From contig JAPYUM010000004.1 in assembly GCA_029940535.1 (NCBI GenBank), positions 1 to 64,000 of the forward strand: a stretch of DNA of 64,000 nt, written 5' to 3'. Position 1 is the stretch's first letter. Each line of letters opens with the position of its first letter. The notes under the pieces are model-generated. The model ran no database searches, was not told where the DNA came from, and worked only from the letters and a program-made list of their open reading frames with translations. Of the stretch, positions 8,012 through 17,957 are shown in pieces. This DNA comes from Vicinamibacterales bacterium (GTDB lineage Bacteria > Acidobacteriota > Vicinamibacteria > Vicinamibacterales > UBA8438). A program made the translations under genes and the position numbers.

Positions 8012-9697
8012 TTAGGCCGCCGCGCCGGCCGCCGCGGCTCGGCGCTCGCGGAGGAACGCGGACGACGCCTCGAGCATGACGAGAATAGCGAGGAGCACGA
8101 TGACGACGTCGATCCACAGCAGCGGGTAGAGAATGCCCCCCTCCCGATACAGGGTCGTGAGCTGCACCAGGGCGGCGCCGAGCGCCGCCACGGTGATGAA
8201 TACCATCGGAATCAACGTGTAGCGGACCGGTCGTCCGAGCTTCACCAGCATCACGCTGATCACCATCAGGGTCAGACCCGCCAGCAACTGGTTGGTCGTT
8301 CCGAAGAGCGGCCAGATCAACATGCCACCCTCTCCGCTCGATCCACCTGCCCCGAAGGCGAGCAGGAGGCACGCCGTTACCGCAATCCCCGTGGCGACGT
8401 ATCCGTTCTGCAGCACCGGGATACGGTAGATGGTGCCCCACTCCTGCACGATGTAGCGCTGTAGTCTGACCCCGGCGTCCATGGTCGTCCCGGCAAACAG
8501 CACGGCCATCACCGTCAGCAGGGTGGCGGCGAACTGCTCGGAAATGCCGACGCCAGACGCCACCACGCGGGCGCCGCCTTGCACGAACGCGGCCATGCCG
8601 CCGTTTCCGAATTCTGAATACATCAGCCGCCAGTCGGCCAGCGACGCGAAGCCGGCGGTCGCGGCGATGATGGCGACGAGCGCGAGGGCCCCTTCCCCGG
8701 TGGAGCCGAGATAGCCGACGAAGCGGGCATCAGTCTCTTTGTCGAGCTGTTTCGAGGTCGTCCCGGAGCCCACCAACCCGTGGAACCCGGAGATGGCGCC
8801 ACAGGCGATGGTCACGAACAAGAGCGGGAAGAGTGGCGGTGCGGAGGCTGGCAAGTCTGGGTTGATGGCCGGCGCCACGATGGTGGGATTCGCGATGAGC
8901 ACCGCGCCGTAGAGCAGACCCAGACCGACAAACAGTTGGATGCCGTTGATGTAGTCCCTCGGCTGTAGCAGTAGCCACACGGGCAGCAGCGAGGCGATCC
9001 CCGCATACAGGAACAGAATCAAGATCCACTGCGCGCCCACGGGCAAGCCGAAGGACCCGGCCGACAACGAAATCGGCACCGCTTCGCCCAGATAGATGAC
9101 AGCGTAGAGAATCACCGTGCCAACGATGGTCGGCCACAGAATCGGCACATGCATCCGATAGATGAGCACCCCGATGATGACCGCCACGAAGACGGCCGTC
9201 CAAGCCGGGATCACACTGCTGGGGGTCTCCTGAAACGCGTCGGAGATCGCCACGCCAAAGACGGCGTTGACCATCATCAGCAGGACGAAGACGACGACCA
9301 TGAACAGGGTTCTGGCCCTGGGGCTGACGACGTCGCCGGTCAGTGAGCCGACAGATTGCGCCTTGTTTCGCACACTGGCCCAGACGGCGCCGAAATCGTG
9401 GACACCGGCGAAGAACATGGTGCCCACCACGACCCACAGAAACGCCGGCAACCAGCCCCAGATGACCGCGATGCCGGGGCCGATGATGGGCGCGGCGCCG
9501 GCGACCGCGGTGAAGTGGTGGCCCCAGAGGACCACGCGGTTTGTCGGCAGATAGTCGATGTCATCCCGCTGGGCGTGCGCCGGAGTGACGAAGTCTGGAT
9601 CGAGCTGATAGATCTTCTCGGCAATGAACTTCGAATAGAAGCGGTAGCCGAGGAACATCATCGTGAGACCGAGGACGGCGAGCACGGCTGCATTCAT
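8012..9697 (-). CDS. cstA: CstA-family pyruvate/peptide transporter
   Basis: 561 aa from the ATG at 9697; that start has a GAGGTG ribosome binding site and gives the usual N-terminus MNAAVLAVLG. Multi-spanning inner-membrane transporter (about 15 hydrophobic segments) of the carbon-starvation family, linked in other bacteria to pyruvate or peptide uptake. Family signatures visible are LPTNRVVLWGHHFTAVAGAAPIIGP, GVHDFGAVW, GFHGLVGSGTTSKQL and LFGTTNQLLAGL. It is the short form, clearly shorter than the roughly 700-aa E. coli protein. It heads a probable operon with the Cys-Cys-tail protein and the ArsA-like ATPase. Confidence 0.95.
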   Translation of the reverse strand: MNAAVLAVLGLTMMFLGYRFYSKFIAEKIYQLDPDFVTPAHAQRDDIDYLPTNRVVLWGHHFTAVAGAAPIIGPGIAVIWGWLPAFLWVVVGTMFFAGVHDFGAVWASVRNKAQSVGSLTGDVVSPRARTLFMVVVFVLLMMVNAVFGVAISDAFQETPSSVIPAWTAVFVAVIIGVLIYRMHVPILWPTIVGTVILYAVIYLGEAVPISLSAGSFGLPVGAQWILILFLYAGIASLLPVWLLLQPRDYINGIQLFVGLGLLYGAVLIANPTIVAPAINPDLPASAPPLFPLLFVTIACGAISGFHGLVGSGTTSKQLDKETDARFVGYLGSTGEGALALVAIIAATAGFASLADWRLMYSEFGNGGMAAFVQGGARVVASGVGISEQFAATLLTVMAVLFAGTTMDAGVRLQRYIVQEWGTIYRIPVLQNGYVATGIAVTACLLLAFGAGGSSGEGGMLIWPLFGTTNQLLAGLTLMVISVMLVKLGRPVRYTLIPMVFITVAALGAALVQLTTLYREGGILYPLLWIDVVIVLLAILVMLEASSAFLRERRAAAAGAAA

Positions 9698-9823
9698 CTG
9701 AATGACACCTCGTAACGACGCGGCCAAAAACCCAATCGAATCAGCCTATTCTACACGTCGGATCTGCTCAGACAAGTGCCGGGCGCGCGGGCGCCGCCGC
9801 GGTAGGGGAGACGGGACTCGATC

Positions 9824-10210
9824 GTGAAATATGGTTGGCTTGCAGATCTCGTCGTGTGCGCGCACGCGATGTTTGTCGCCTTCGCGGCATTCGGCGGGCT
9901 GCTGGTCTGGAAAGCGCCGCGGGTCGCATGGGTTCACCTGCCGGCCCTTGCGTGGGGGGTCGGAATCGAGTGGGTCGGTGCGATTTGTCCCCTGACTCCG
10001 CTGGAAGTCGCGTTGCGGCGCCGCGGTGGCGAGGCGGGATACCAGGGCGACTTCGTCGATCACTACGTGATGCACTGGCTGTACCCGGCCGGTCTCACGC
10101 GCGAGCAACAGTTCCTGCTCGGGGCGCTGGCGTTGCTCCTGAACGTCGTCCTGTATGGATTCTGGCTCCGCGGTTGGTTGGCGCGGAGACCCGGGTCGAG
10201 CCGATCCTGA
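9824..10210 (+). CDS. DUF2784 family small membrane protein
   Basis: 128 aa, GTG start. Three to four hydrophobic segments. The conserved block WVHLPALAWGVGIEW is followed by ICPLTPLE and GEAGYQGDFVDHYV, which are hallmarks of DUF2784. It sits in the inner membrane and its function is unknown. It is divergent from cstA and followed 23 nt later by the esterase gene. Confidence 0.85.
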   Translation: MKYGWLADLVVCAHAMFVAFAAFGGLLVWKAPRVAWVHLPALAWGVGIEWVGAICPLTPLEVALRRRGGEAGYQGDFVDHYVMHWLYPAGLTREQQFLLGALALLLNVVLYGFWLRGWLARRPGSSRS

Positions 10211-10233
10211 GCGCTGTTGCATAATAACGAACG

Positions 10234-10935
10234 ATGCTGGCACTGCGATGGCGAGTGGCGGGGACCGTGGCTCTGTGCGCGACGCTGGTCGGATGCGGCG
10301 CCGACGAGCCGTTCGAGAGGCCGTCGGCGTCGACGGCGCCCCCGGTGGAGATCGCGGCGACCGACCGCGGTCCGTTGATTGTCGCGCTTGGCGACAGTTT
10401 GACCGCCGGACTCGGTCTTGACGCCGACCAGGCCTACCCGGCCTTGCTGCACCGGCGATTGCGCGACGAGGGGTACGACTTCACGGTTGTCAACGCCGGT
10501 GTCTCGGGTGATACGTCGGCTGCCGCGCTCCGTCGGGCGGAATGGGCCCTGGACGGAGACGTGTGCATCGTCATCGTCGCATTGGGCGGCAACGACGGCT
10601 TGCGTGGTCTTCCGGCGGACCAGATGAAACAGAATCTGTCGGAAATCGTCTCAATGGCCAGGGCGCGCGGCATCGCCGTGCTGCTGGCAGGTATGGAAGC
10701 GCCGCCGAACTACGGTTCTACCTATACCACCCAGTTTCGTCAGGTGTTCGTGGACCTGGCCCAAGAGTTCGACGTGGCCTTCATGCCGTTTTTGCTCGTC
10801 GGCGTGGCTGCGGATCCAGCATTGAACCAGCCAGATGGCATCCATCCCAACCTCGACGGGGCCCTCATCGTGGCCGCGCGTGTGCGAGAGGCGCTCGAGC
10901 CGCTGCTTCCCGCTCTGGCCGTCGAGGCCCCGTAG
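10234..10935 (+). CDS. tesA: TesA-like SGNH/GDSL lipoprotein esterase
   Basis: 233 aa. The N-terminus has a lipoprotein-type signal with Cys about residue 21 (LVGCG). SGNH blocks are all present: GDSLTAGLG (catalytic Ser), NAGVSGDTS, GGNDGLRG and the C-terminal DGIHPN (catalytic Asp and His). These define the arylesterase/thioesterase I/lysophospholipase group acting in the periplasm. It is followed by an ATPase/permease pair, the same order as tesA-ybbA-ybbP in E. coli, which supports the name. Confidence 0.88.
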   Translation: MLALRWRVAGTVALCATLVGCGADEPFERPSASTAPPVEIAATDRGPLIVALGDSLTAGLGLDADQAYPALLHRRLRDEGYDFTVVNAGVSGDTSAAALRRAEWALDGDVCIVIVALGGNDGLRGLPADQMKQNLSEIVSMARARGIAVLLAGMEAPPNYGSTYTTQFRQVFVDLAQEFDVAFMPFLLVGVAADPALNQPDGIHPNLDGALIVAARVREALEPLLPALAVEAP

Positions 10936-10967
10936 GGCCTTCCGCACTGCTCCATCGAGTCGACCGC

Positions 10968-11656
<689 letters not shown>

Positions 11657-11660
<4 letters not shown>

Positions 11661-14197
11661 CGTTCGTGTTCCGGATGGTTGGACGTGAGCTGCGCGCCTC
11701 GTGGCGGCGCCTCGGGTTTTTCTTTGTCTGTGTGGCGGTCGGGGTGGGCGCCATTGTCGCGCTGCGCTCGGTGATCCAGAGTGTCGGGGTCGCCATGACG
11801 TCAGAGACCAGGGCGCTGACCGCGGCCGACATCTTGATCGAGTCCGGTCAGCCCTGGTCGAAAGAGGCGCTGGCGCTGATCGAGACCGCACTGGTGGCCG
11901 AGCCCGACGTCACGCGGACCGCATCCATCCAGACCGCCACCATGGCCCGTCCGGCCGACCTCACAAAGACGGTGGCCAAGGTGGTCGAACTGCGGGGCGT
12001 GGAGGCCGCCTTCCCCTTCTACGGGCACTTCGTGCTCCAGGACGACGTCGCGTATCGACATGACTTGCTCGCCGGCGGGGGAGCCCTGGTGCGTCCGGAG
12101 TTGCTCGTACAACTCGATCTACAGGTCGGCGACGACATCGTCATCGGCGAGGGCACATTCGAGATACGCGGGGTTATCCTGCGCGAACCAGGGGGACAAC
12201 TGGGGGCGTTCAGCTTCGGGCCACGGGTGCTGGTCGACCATGAGGACCTCCTGGCGACCGGACTGCTCGGTTTCGGCACCCGCGCCGAGCGGCAGCTGCT
12301 GCTGCGGGTGCCGGACGCGCGGATCGACCCGCTGGTGCGCGCGCTGAGAGACCCGCTTCGCGATGAGTTCGTCAGTATCCGGTCGTATCGCCGGACGGAG
12401 GATCGCATCGCTGCTAACCTGCGGCGAGCGGAGAACTACCTCAGCTTGATCGGGTTCATCGTGTTGATTCTGGGTGGCATCGGGGTCTGGAGCGTGACTC
12501 GGGTCTTTGTGCAGCAGCGGATCCGCAGCGTCGCGATCCTCAAATGCCTGGGAGCGACGGGCGGGCAGGTGCTGGCGATCTACGTCACCCAGGTGGCCGT
12601 CCTGGCCGTTGGCGGATCGGTCCTCGGAGTAGCCATGGCCGGCGGGGTGATGGCCGCGATTCCGACCGCCGTCGCCGACCAGGCCGCCGCGGCAGCCGGT
12701 CTGGCGGACCTGTCGTATGGGTTGACCGTGTCGGCGGTGACGCAGGGCCTCGTCGTGGGCATCGTCGTGTCGCTGTTGTTTGCGTTGGGGCCGCTGCTCG
12801 AGATGCGGGCGATCAAACCGCTGGCGCTGCTGCGCTGGGGCCTGTTGCCGGCCGGGGCGCGAGACTGGACGCAGATCGGGGTCGCGATCCTGCTGGCCGG
12901 GGGGCTGCTGATGGTCGCGAGTTGGCAGGCCTCCTCCTGGGAAGCTGGGCTGTGGGTGTGCGGCGGGTTTGCCGCGGTCGCCGGCGTCCTGCATGCGGTG
13001 GGGCAGGGTCTCATCAGAGTCATCCAGCCCCTCGGCGTCGGAAGCCGTTTCGCGTTCCGACACGCCGTGCTCAACCTGGTTCGGCCCGGCAACCAAACCC
13101 GGGTCATCCTGTTGGCGGTCGGGTTGGGGAGCTTCTTCATCATCGGGATCCACGCCGTGCAGGCCAACTTGGTGAATGCGTTCGCGCTCGAGATCGGTGA
13201 CAACCCGCCGGACATGTTTCTCATCGATATTCAGCAGGACCAGGCCGATGGCGTCGGCGCGCTGTTGTCGGCGCAGACCGGACGCGCGCCGAACCTGCTC
13301 CCGGTCCTCCGCGCTCGCGTGACGGGCGTGGTTGGGGAGAACACGACGCTGGAGACCGTTCGCGAGATACGTCGTCGCGGGATGGGCCGTGAATATACGG
13401 TCACGTATCGAGGGGCGCTCGAAGACAACGAGCGCGTGGTCGATGGCGCGTTCTGGGATGACACACCGTCCGATCAGGCGGAAGTGTCGGTCGAGGAAAG
13501 CGTCCGGTCACGGCTGGGTCTCGAACTGGGCGACACGATCCGATTCGACGTGCTCGGACGCGAGGTCGCGGCGACGGTGTCGAGCGTCCGGACCGTCGAT
13601 TGGGACGACACGCGTAGCGGCGGGTTTATGTTTCTGTTTCGACCCGGCGTGCTGGAGCAGGCTCCGCACAGCTTTATCGCGTTCGTGCGGGGACCGGAAG
13701 GGGCGGACGCCCGTGCGCGGTTGCAGCGAGACCTCGTCGCCGGTTTTCCGAATGTGTCGGTCATCGACGGGCTCGAGGTCATTGCGACCATCCGGCGCAT
13801 ACTCGACTCCGTCACACTGGCCATTACCATCGTCGGCGGTATCGCGTTGCTGAGCGGGGTGTTGATTCTGGTCGGTTCCGTGGCCATGACGAAGTATCAG
13901 CGTCAGTACGACACCGCTATTTTCAAAACTCTCGGGGCGACCAGTCGCACCATCATGGTGATGCTGGTGGTCGAGTACGGCACGCTGGGCGTCGTGGCTG
14001 GATTGGTCGGGTCCGTGGGGGCGCTCGGGCTGACCTGGGGGCTCACCCGCTTTCTGCTGGAGATCAACTGGGACCCGGCGCCCTGGATCAACGTGAGCGG
14101 TCTGGTCTTGACCGCGCTGGTGGTCGGTACCGTGGGGGTCGTGTCGAGTCTCGACGTGCTGCGGAAGAAGCCGCTCAGCACGCTCCAGGCCGAGTGA
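11657..14197 (+). CDS. ybbP: ABC transporter permease with two FtsX domains (YbbP-like)
   Basis: 846 aa. The N-terminal transmembrane helix is at about residues 15-35. A periplasmic MacB-like core follows, then an FtsX domain of three helices (about 260-400) including RSVAILKCLGATGGQV. A second periplasmic segment and a second FtsX domain complete the protein; the last contains DTAIFKTLGATSRTI. The duplicated layout is that of YbbP rather than MacB or LolC/E. With YbbA it should form a mechanotransmitting ABC complex, possibly working with the TesA-like esterase on lipids or lipoproteins (inference). Confidence 0.9.
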
Positions 14198-14327
14198 AAC
14201 CTGCGCAGCCTTTCTGATATTATTCGTGGCTTGTCCCCAACGGTCAACGGTAGCGCCCTGGGGTTGGGGGGCCAACGAGGCAACGCGGACCGAGGCCGCC
14301 GGGCCGGGTCGACGTGAGGGAGTTTCG

Positions 14328-14669
14328 ATGGATGTGGCACGGTACAAGGACTCGCTGTTGAACAAGCGTGCGGAAATCGTGACGGCCGGCGCCGGTGTCA
14401 AACCGGTCCAAACGACCGAAGGGACGAGCAGTCGTCAGGGCGACCTGGCGGACCAGGCGACGGGCCACAACGAAGTCCACATTCAGTTGAAGCTGAAACA
14501 AACAGACGCCAAGATCCTGCAAGCCATTGAAGAGGCGTTATCACGGATAGAGCAGGGGACGTACGGTGTGTGCCGGGAGTGCGGGGAACCGGTGGCCGCG
14601 GCCCGGCTGAACGCGATTCCCTGGACTCGATCCTGCATCACCTGCAAGGAAAAACAGAGCGCGAAGTGA
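14328..14669 (+). CDS. DksA/TraR-type zinc-finger transcription regulator
   Basis: 113 aa from ATG 14328, with a GAGGGAG ribosome binding site. An N-terminal helical part is followed by the C4 zinc finger CRECG...CITC (about residues 82-106), as in DksA/TraR proteins that bind the RNA polymerase secondary channel. The short length and the spacing of acidic residues put it nearer the small DksA-like/YteA group than full DksA. The stop overlaps the GTG proposed for folK. Confidence 0.88.
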   Translation: MDVARYKDSLLNKRAEIVTAGAGVKPVQTTEGTSSRQGDLADQATGHNEVHIQLKLKQTDAKILQAIEEALSRIEQGTYGVCRECGEPVAAARLNAIPWTRSCITCKEKQSAK

Positions 14670-15193
14670 TCCCTCCGCCGATGGCTCCTCCGACGCGAGG
14701 CGGGGCGCCCGGCGAGAGCGGTAGAGATCGCCCGGTCCGCCGGGTGGCGGTGGCGTTGGGCAGCAACCTGGGCGATCGGGCCTCGCACCTCGCGTTCGCG
14801 GCCGATGAGCTCAGACTCGTCCTGCAGGACGTCGTGGTCTCGACGTTGATGGAGACCCCACCGGAGGACGGTACCCCACAACCGCTGTTTCTGAATGGAG
14901 CGCTGGTTGGCCTGACCAGCGAGGGGCCGGAGCGTCTCCTCGCGGTGTTACTCGATATCGAGCAGCGCCGCGGGCGGGTGCGTACCTACACTGGGGCGCC
15001 ACGGACCCTTGATCTTGACCTCGTGCTGGTCGGAGCGATGACGGTCGAGTCAGCGACCCTGTGTCTGCCGCATCCCCGATTCCGCTCACGGTCGTTCGTC
15101 CTCGAACCGTTGGCCGAGATTGCTCCGACGATGGTGGACCCGGTGACCGGCTTGTCCGTCCGAACCCTACTTGAGCGGCTCCGGCATCCGTGA
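14666..15193 (+). CDS. folK: 2-amino-4-hydroxy-6-hydroxymethyldihydropteridine pyrophosphokinase
   Basis: 175 aa from GTG 14666 (GTGA overlap with the previous gene); an in-frame ATG at 14681 is an equal alternative. HPPK motifs are VAVALGSNLGDR, PPEDGTPQPLFLNGAL, and RTLDLDLVLVG followed by LPHPRFRSRSFVLEPLAEI. It transfers pyrophosphate from ATP to the pterin in folate synthesis. The first 25 residues or so are low complexity and may not belong. Confidence 0.92.
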   Translation: MIPPPMAPPTRGGAPGESGRDRPVRRVAVALGSNLGDRASHLAFAADELRLVLQDVVVSTLMETPPEDGTPQPLFLNGALVGLTSEGPERLLAVLLDIEQRRGRVRTYTGAPRTLDLDLVLVGAMTVESATLCLPHPRFRSRSFVLEPLAEIAPTMVDPVTGLSVRTLLERLRHP

Positions 15194-15214
15194 GCCAAAG
15201 CGCCTCGGTGCTTG

Positions 15215-15748
15215 CTAGTTTCCTTTCCGGTAGACCAACGTCATGGTCCGTTCACCCCTCGGCGTGCCACGCGTCGACTCGATGACCAGCGTCTGGCCGT
15301 CCGCGCTGAGCGTGCGCAGCTCGGTCAGCGTGATCGAGACGTTGCCACGAGGGGTTTCCAACTCCTGGCTTCCGGAGATGACGAGGGTGCCGCCGTCCCA
15401 GGCGGCGGTGACGGTAAGCACGCCGCCCCGGCCCCGCTCGATGGTGGTTTCGCTGCCGTCGAGCGCGTACTCCACCGTCTGACTGCCATCGCCCCGGCTC
15501 TGCTCGATCGTGAGGTTGGAGGCTGACTGCGTAATCACCAAGGCGTCGGCCATCTGGCCCCCAAATCCGCCTCGGCCGCCTCGTCCCCCGCCACCTCCCC
15601 GGCCCCCGCCGCCACGGCCCTGCGGGATGTCGCTGGCGTCGCGATCAAGGGTCCAGCTTCCAGAGAAGTTCGTATCCTGCGCCGAGACGAACGCGGTCGG
15701 CGCGCCGACTAACGCAAGAATCGCCGTGACGATCATGACGGGTCGCAT
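15215..15748 (-). CDS. Secreted protein with Gly/Arg-rich segment
   Basis: 177 aa from the ATG at 15748, chosen for the signal peptide (residues 1-24, ending VSAQ) and an AGGGAAG ribosome binding site. After FSGSWTLDRDASDIP there is a low-complexity GRGGGGRGG-type stretch (about residues 43-62). A beta-strand-rich region with YALDGSETTIERG and LVIESTRGTPRGERTMTL follows. This is a common family of periplasmic proteins in Acidobacteriota-like genomes with no assigned function. The strand and position suggest it may be transcribed after the efflux permease, 131 nt upstream. Confidence 0.7.
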   Translation of the reverse strand: MRPVMIVTAILALVGAPTAFVSAQDTNFSGSWTLDRDASDIPQGRGGGGRGGGGGRGGRGGFGGQMADALVITQSASNLTIEQSRGDGSQTVEYALDGSETTIERGRGGVLTVTAAWDGGTLVISGSQELETPRGNVSITLTELRTLSADGQTLVIESTRGTPRGERTMTLVYRKGN

Positions 15749-15878
15749 GTCGTCTTCCCTTGAGAACGTGAACCGCTTCCGGTCGAAACGGCAGATCGTT
15801 TGACGAAGCCCCTGGGCAAGAAAAGCCGCCATCTTGGCCGCCCGCACGCTGTTTCGACCAAGTTGTCCCAACCCCAGA

Positions 15879-17105
15879 CTACTCGAATCGCAACGACTCG
15901 ATCGGGTCCAGCTGGGCGCCCTTCCACGCGGGGTAGAAGCCGAACACGATCCCGATGACGGCGGCAAAACCGACCGAGACGGCCACTGCGTCAGCCGGGA
16001 CGTTGGTCGGCCACTGCAGGAACTGCGTGAGGCCTTCGGAGATGGCGAAGCCCAGACCGACGCCCAGCAGCCCGCCCGCCGCGCTGAGGGCCATCGCTTC
16101 GACCAAGAACTGCCACAAGACGTCCTGTCCCTTGGCGCCGACCGCCATCCGCAGGCCGATCTCGCGGGTGCGTTCAGTCACCGAGACGAGCATGATGTTC
16201 ATGATCCCGATGCCGCCGACGACCAGGGAAACAACCGCGATGGCCAGCGTAAACATGGTCATGGTCTCGGTCGTGCTGGTGAGCATGCTCATCATGTCGT
16301 CCTGCGTCCGGACCATGAAGTCGTTGTCCTGACCCGGGATCAGTTCGTGTTCGAAGCGCAAGACTTCTTCGATCTGAGCGGTGGTCTGTTCGATTCGATC
16401 CGCGTCGCTGGCGGAGATCGTGATCCCGGAGATGTTCGTGCCATCCCGACCACGCAGCTTCCGCTGCACCGTCGTATACGGTGCGAAGATGACATCGTCC
16501 TGGTCTTCGCCGAACGATCCGGAGCCCTTCAGCGCCATGACTCCAACAATCTTGAACGACTGATTGCGGATACGCACTGTCTGCCCAACCGGGTCGACGC
16601 CTTCCCCGAACAGATTGTCTCGAACGACAGACCCCAGGACGGCCACCTTGGCCGCGCTGTTGACGTCGGTCTCCGAGAAAAATTCTCCAAACTGGATGTC
16701 CCAGAATCGGATGAGCGGAAGCTCGACATCGACACCGTCGATACGTGAAAACCAGTTCTGCCCGCCAGCCACCACTTGGTCGCGAGTGCCGACACTTGCC
16801 GACAAGTACTGTGCACCCGGCACCTGTTCGCGCAGCGCGGCGACGTCCTTGGCTTTGAGCTTGGGCGATGTGCCCATGCCGCCGCTCACCCCGCCTCGGC
16901 TGTAGTTGCCGGCACGCACCATGATGAGGTTCGTGCCGCCCGACTGGACCTGCTCCTCGATTTGCTGCTGCGCGCCGTTGCCCAACGCGACCATCGTGAT
17001 GACCGCGGCCACACCGATGATCATCCCCAGCATCGTCAGCAAGGTCCGCATCTTGTTGCGGCCCAGCGCCTTCAACGCCACCCGAAAAATCATGAAGAAA
17101 GACAT
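15879..17105 (-). CDS. MacB-type ABC transporter permease
   Basis: 408 aa. N-terminal helix at about residues 20-42 within KMRTLLTMLGMIIGVAAVI. A MacB_PCD periplasmic core follows (to about 275), then the three-helix FtsX domain with GIGIMNIMLVSVTERTREIG and FGFYPAWKGAQLDPIESLR at the C-terminus. Unlike E. coli MacB the ATPase is a separate gene, located 6 nt upstream. With the adaptor and TolC it should form a tripartite exporter across both membranes. Confidence 0.95.
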   Translation of the reverse strand: MSFFMIFRVALKALGRNKMRTLLTMLGMIIGVAAVITMVALGNGAQQQIEEQVQSGGTNLIMVRAGNYSRGGVSGGMGTSPKLKAKDVAALREQVPGAQYLSASVGTRDQVVAGGQNWFSRIDGVDVELPLIRFWDIQFGEFFSETDVNSAAKVAVLGSVVRDNLFGEGVDPVGQTVRIRNQSFKIVGVMALKGSGSFGEDQDDVIFAPYTTVQRKLRGRDGTNISGITISASDADRIEQTTAQIEEVLRFEHELIPGQDNDFMVRTQDDMMSMLTSTTETMTMFTLAIAVVSLVVGGIGIMNIMLVSVTERTREIGLRMAVGAKGQDVLWQFLVEAMALSAAGGLLGVGLGFAISEGLTQFLQWPTNVPADAVAVSVGFAAVIGIVFGFYPAWKGAQLDPIESLRFE

Positions 17106-17111
17106 GCGTCA

Positions 17112-17951
17112 CTACTCCGTTGGCTGCGGACGATGACCGTCGAGTTCCAGATCGAGTTCGATGGGCCGTGCCGACGGGGGGGTAGGATCCGGTCCCTCGT
17201 TGTCGTCGTCGTCTTCAGGGGGCAAGGCGGCCACCTCGTCGGCGGCCAAGCGACGCACCTCGGTCTGCTCGTCACTGACGATCTTCCCGTCGCGAAAGGC
17301 GATGATCCGGGTGCCGTACTCGGCGATATCCTGCTCGTGGGTGATCAGCAGCACGGTGATGCCGCGCTCGGTGTTCAACCGCTGAAAGATATCCATGACC
17401 TCGATACTGGTCCGGGTGTCGAGGTTGCCGGTTGGCTCATCAGCCAGCAGAATCGCTGGCTCGTTGATGAGTGCCCGCGCGATCGCCACGCGTTGTTGCT
17501 GGCCACCGGAGAGCTGGTTGGGGTGATGACCGGCCCGGTCGCTGAGCCCGACCGACTCCAGCGCCGCTTTGGCCCGCCGGTGTCGTTCCTTCCCACGCAT
17601 ACCGTCGCCGTTGTACAGCAACGGGAGCTCGACGTTGTCGAGAGCCGTGGTGCGCGAGAGCAGATTGAAGCCCTGAAAGACGAAACCGATCTTCTTGTTT
17701 CGCACCGCGGCCAGGGCGTTCTTCGAAAGCTTTGAGACATCGTCCCCGTCGAGCATGTACTTCCCGGTGCTGGGTCGATCCAGACATCCGAGAATGTGCA
17801 TGAAGGTCGACTTCCCCGAACCGGATGGACCGATCACGGCCACAAACTCGCCTTCGTGGATGTCGACCGTTACCCCGCGCAGGGCGCGCACCTTCACCTC
17901 GCCCAGATCGTAGACCTTCGTGAGTTCCCGAACGGAGATGCTTGCAGCCAT
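17112..17951 (-). CDS. MacB-type ABC transporter ATP-binding protein
   Basis: 279 aa. Walker [10 protein letters not shown] (about residues 42-50), Q-loop region [11 protein letters not shown], signature [15 protein letters not shown], Walker [13 protein letters not shown], and H-loop LLITHEQDI. The roughly 45-residue C-terminal tail is acidic ([10 protein letters not shown]). The gene sits 6 nt from each neighbour, between the adaptor and permease genes, so the operon is tightly coupled. Confidence 0.95.
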   Translation of the reverse strand: MAASISVRELTKVYDLGEVKVRALRGVTVDIHEGEFVAVIGPSGSGKSTFMHILGCLDRPSTGKYMLDGDDVSKLSKNALAAVRNKKIGFVFQGFNLLSRTTALDNVELPLLYNGDGMRGKERHRRAKAALESVGLSDRAGHHPNQLSGGQQQRVAIARALINEPAILLADEPTGNLDTRTSIEVMDIFQRLNTERGITVLLITHEQDIAEYGTRIIAFRDGKIVSDEQTEVRRLAADEVAALPPEDDDDNEGPDPTPPSARPIELDLELDGHRPQPTE

Positions 17952-17957
17952 CAGTGT

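Noticed and set aside
12119..13153. Minus-strand frame opposite the YbbP-like permease
   Set aside because: Asp/Arg/Gln-rich shadow of an obvious membrane protein.
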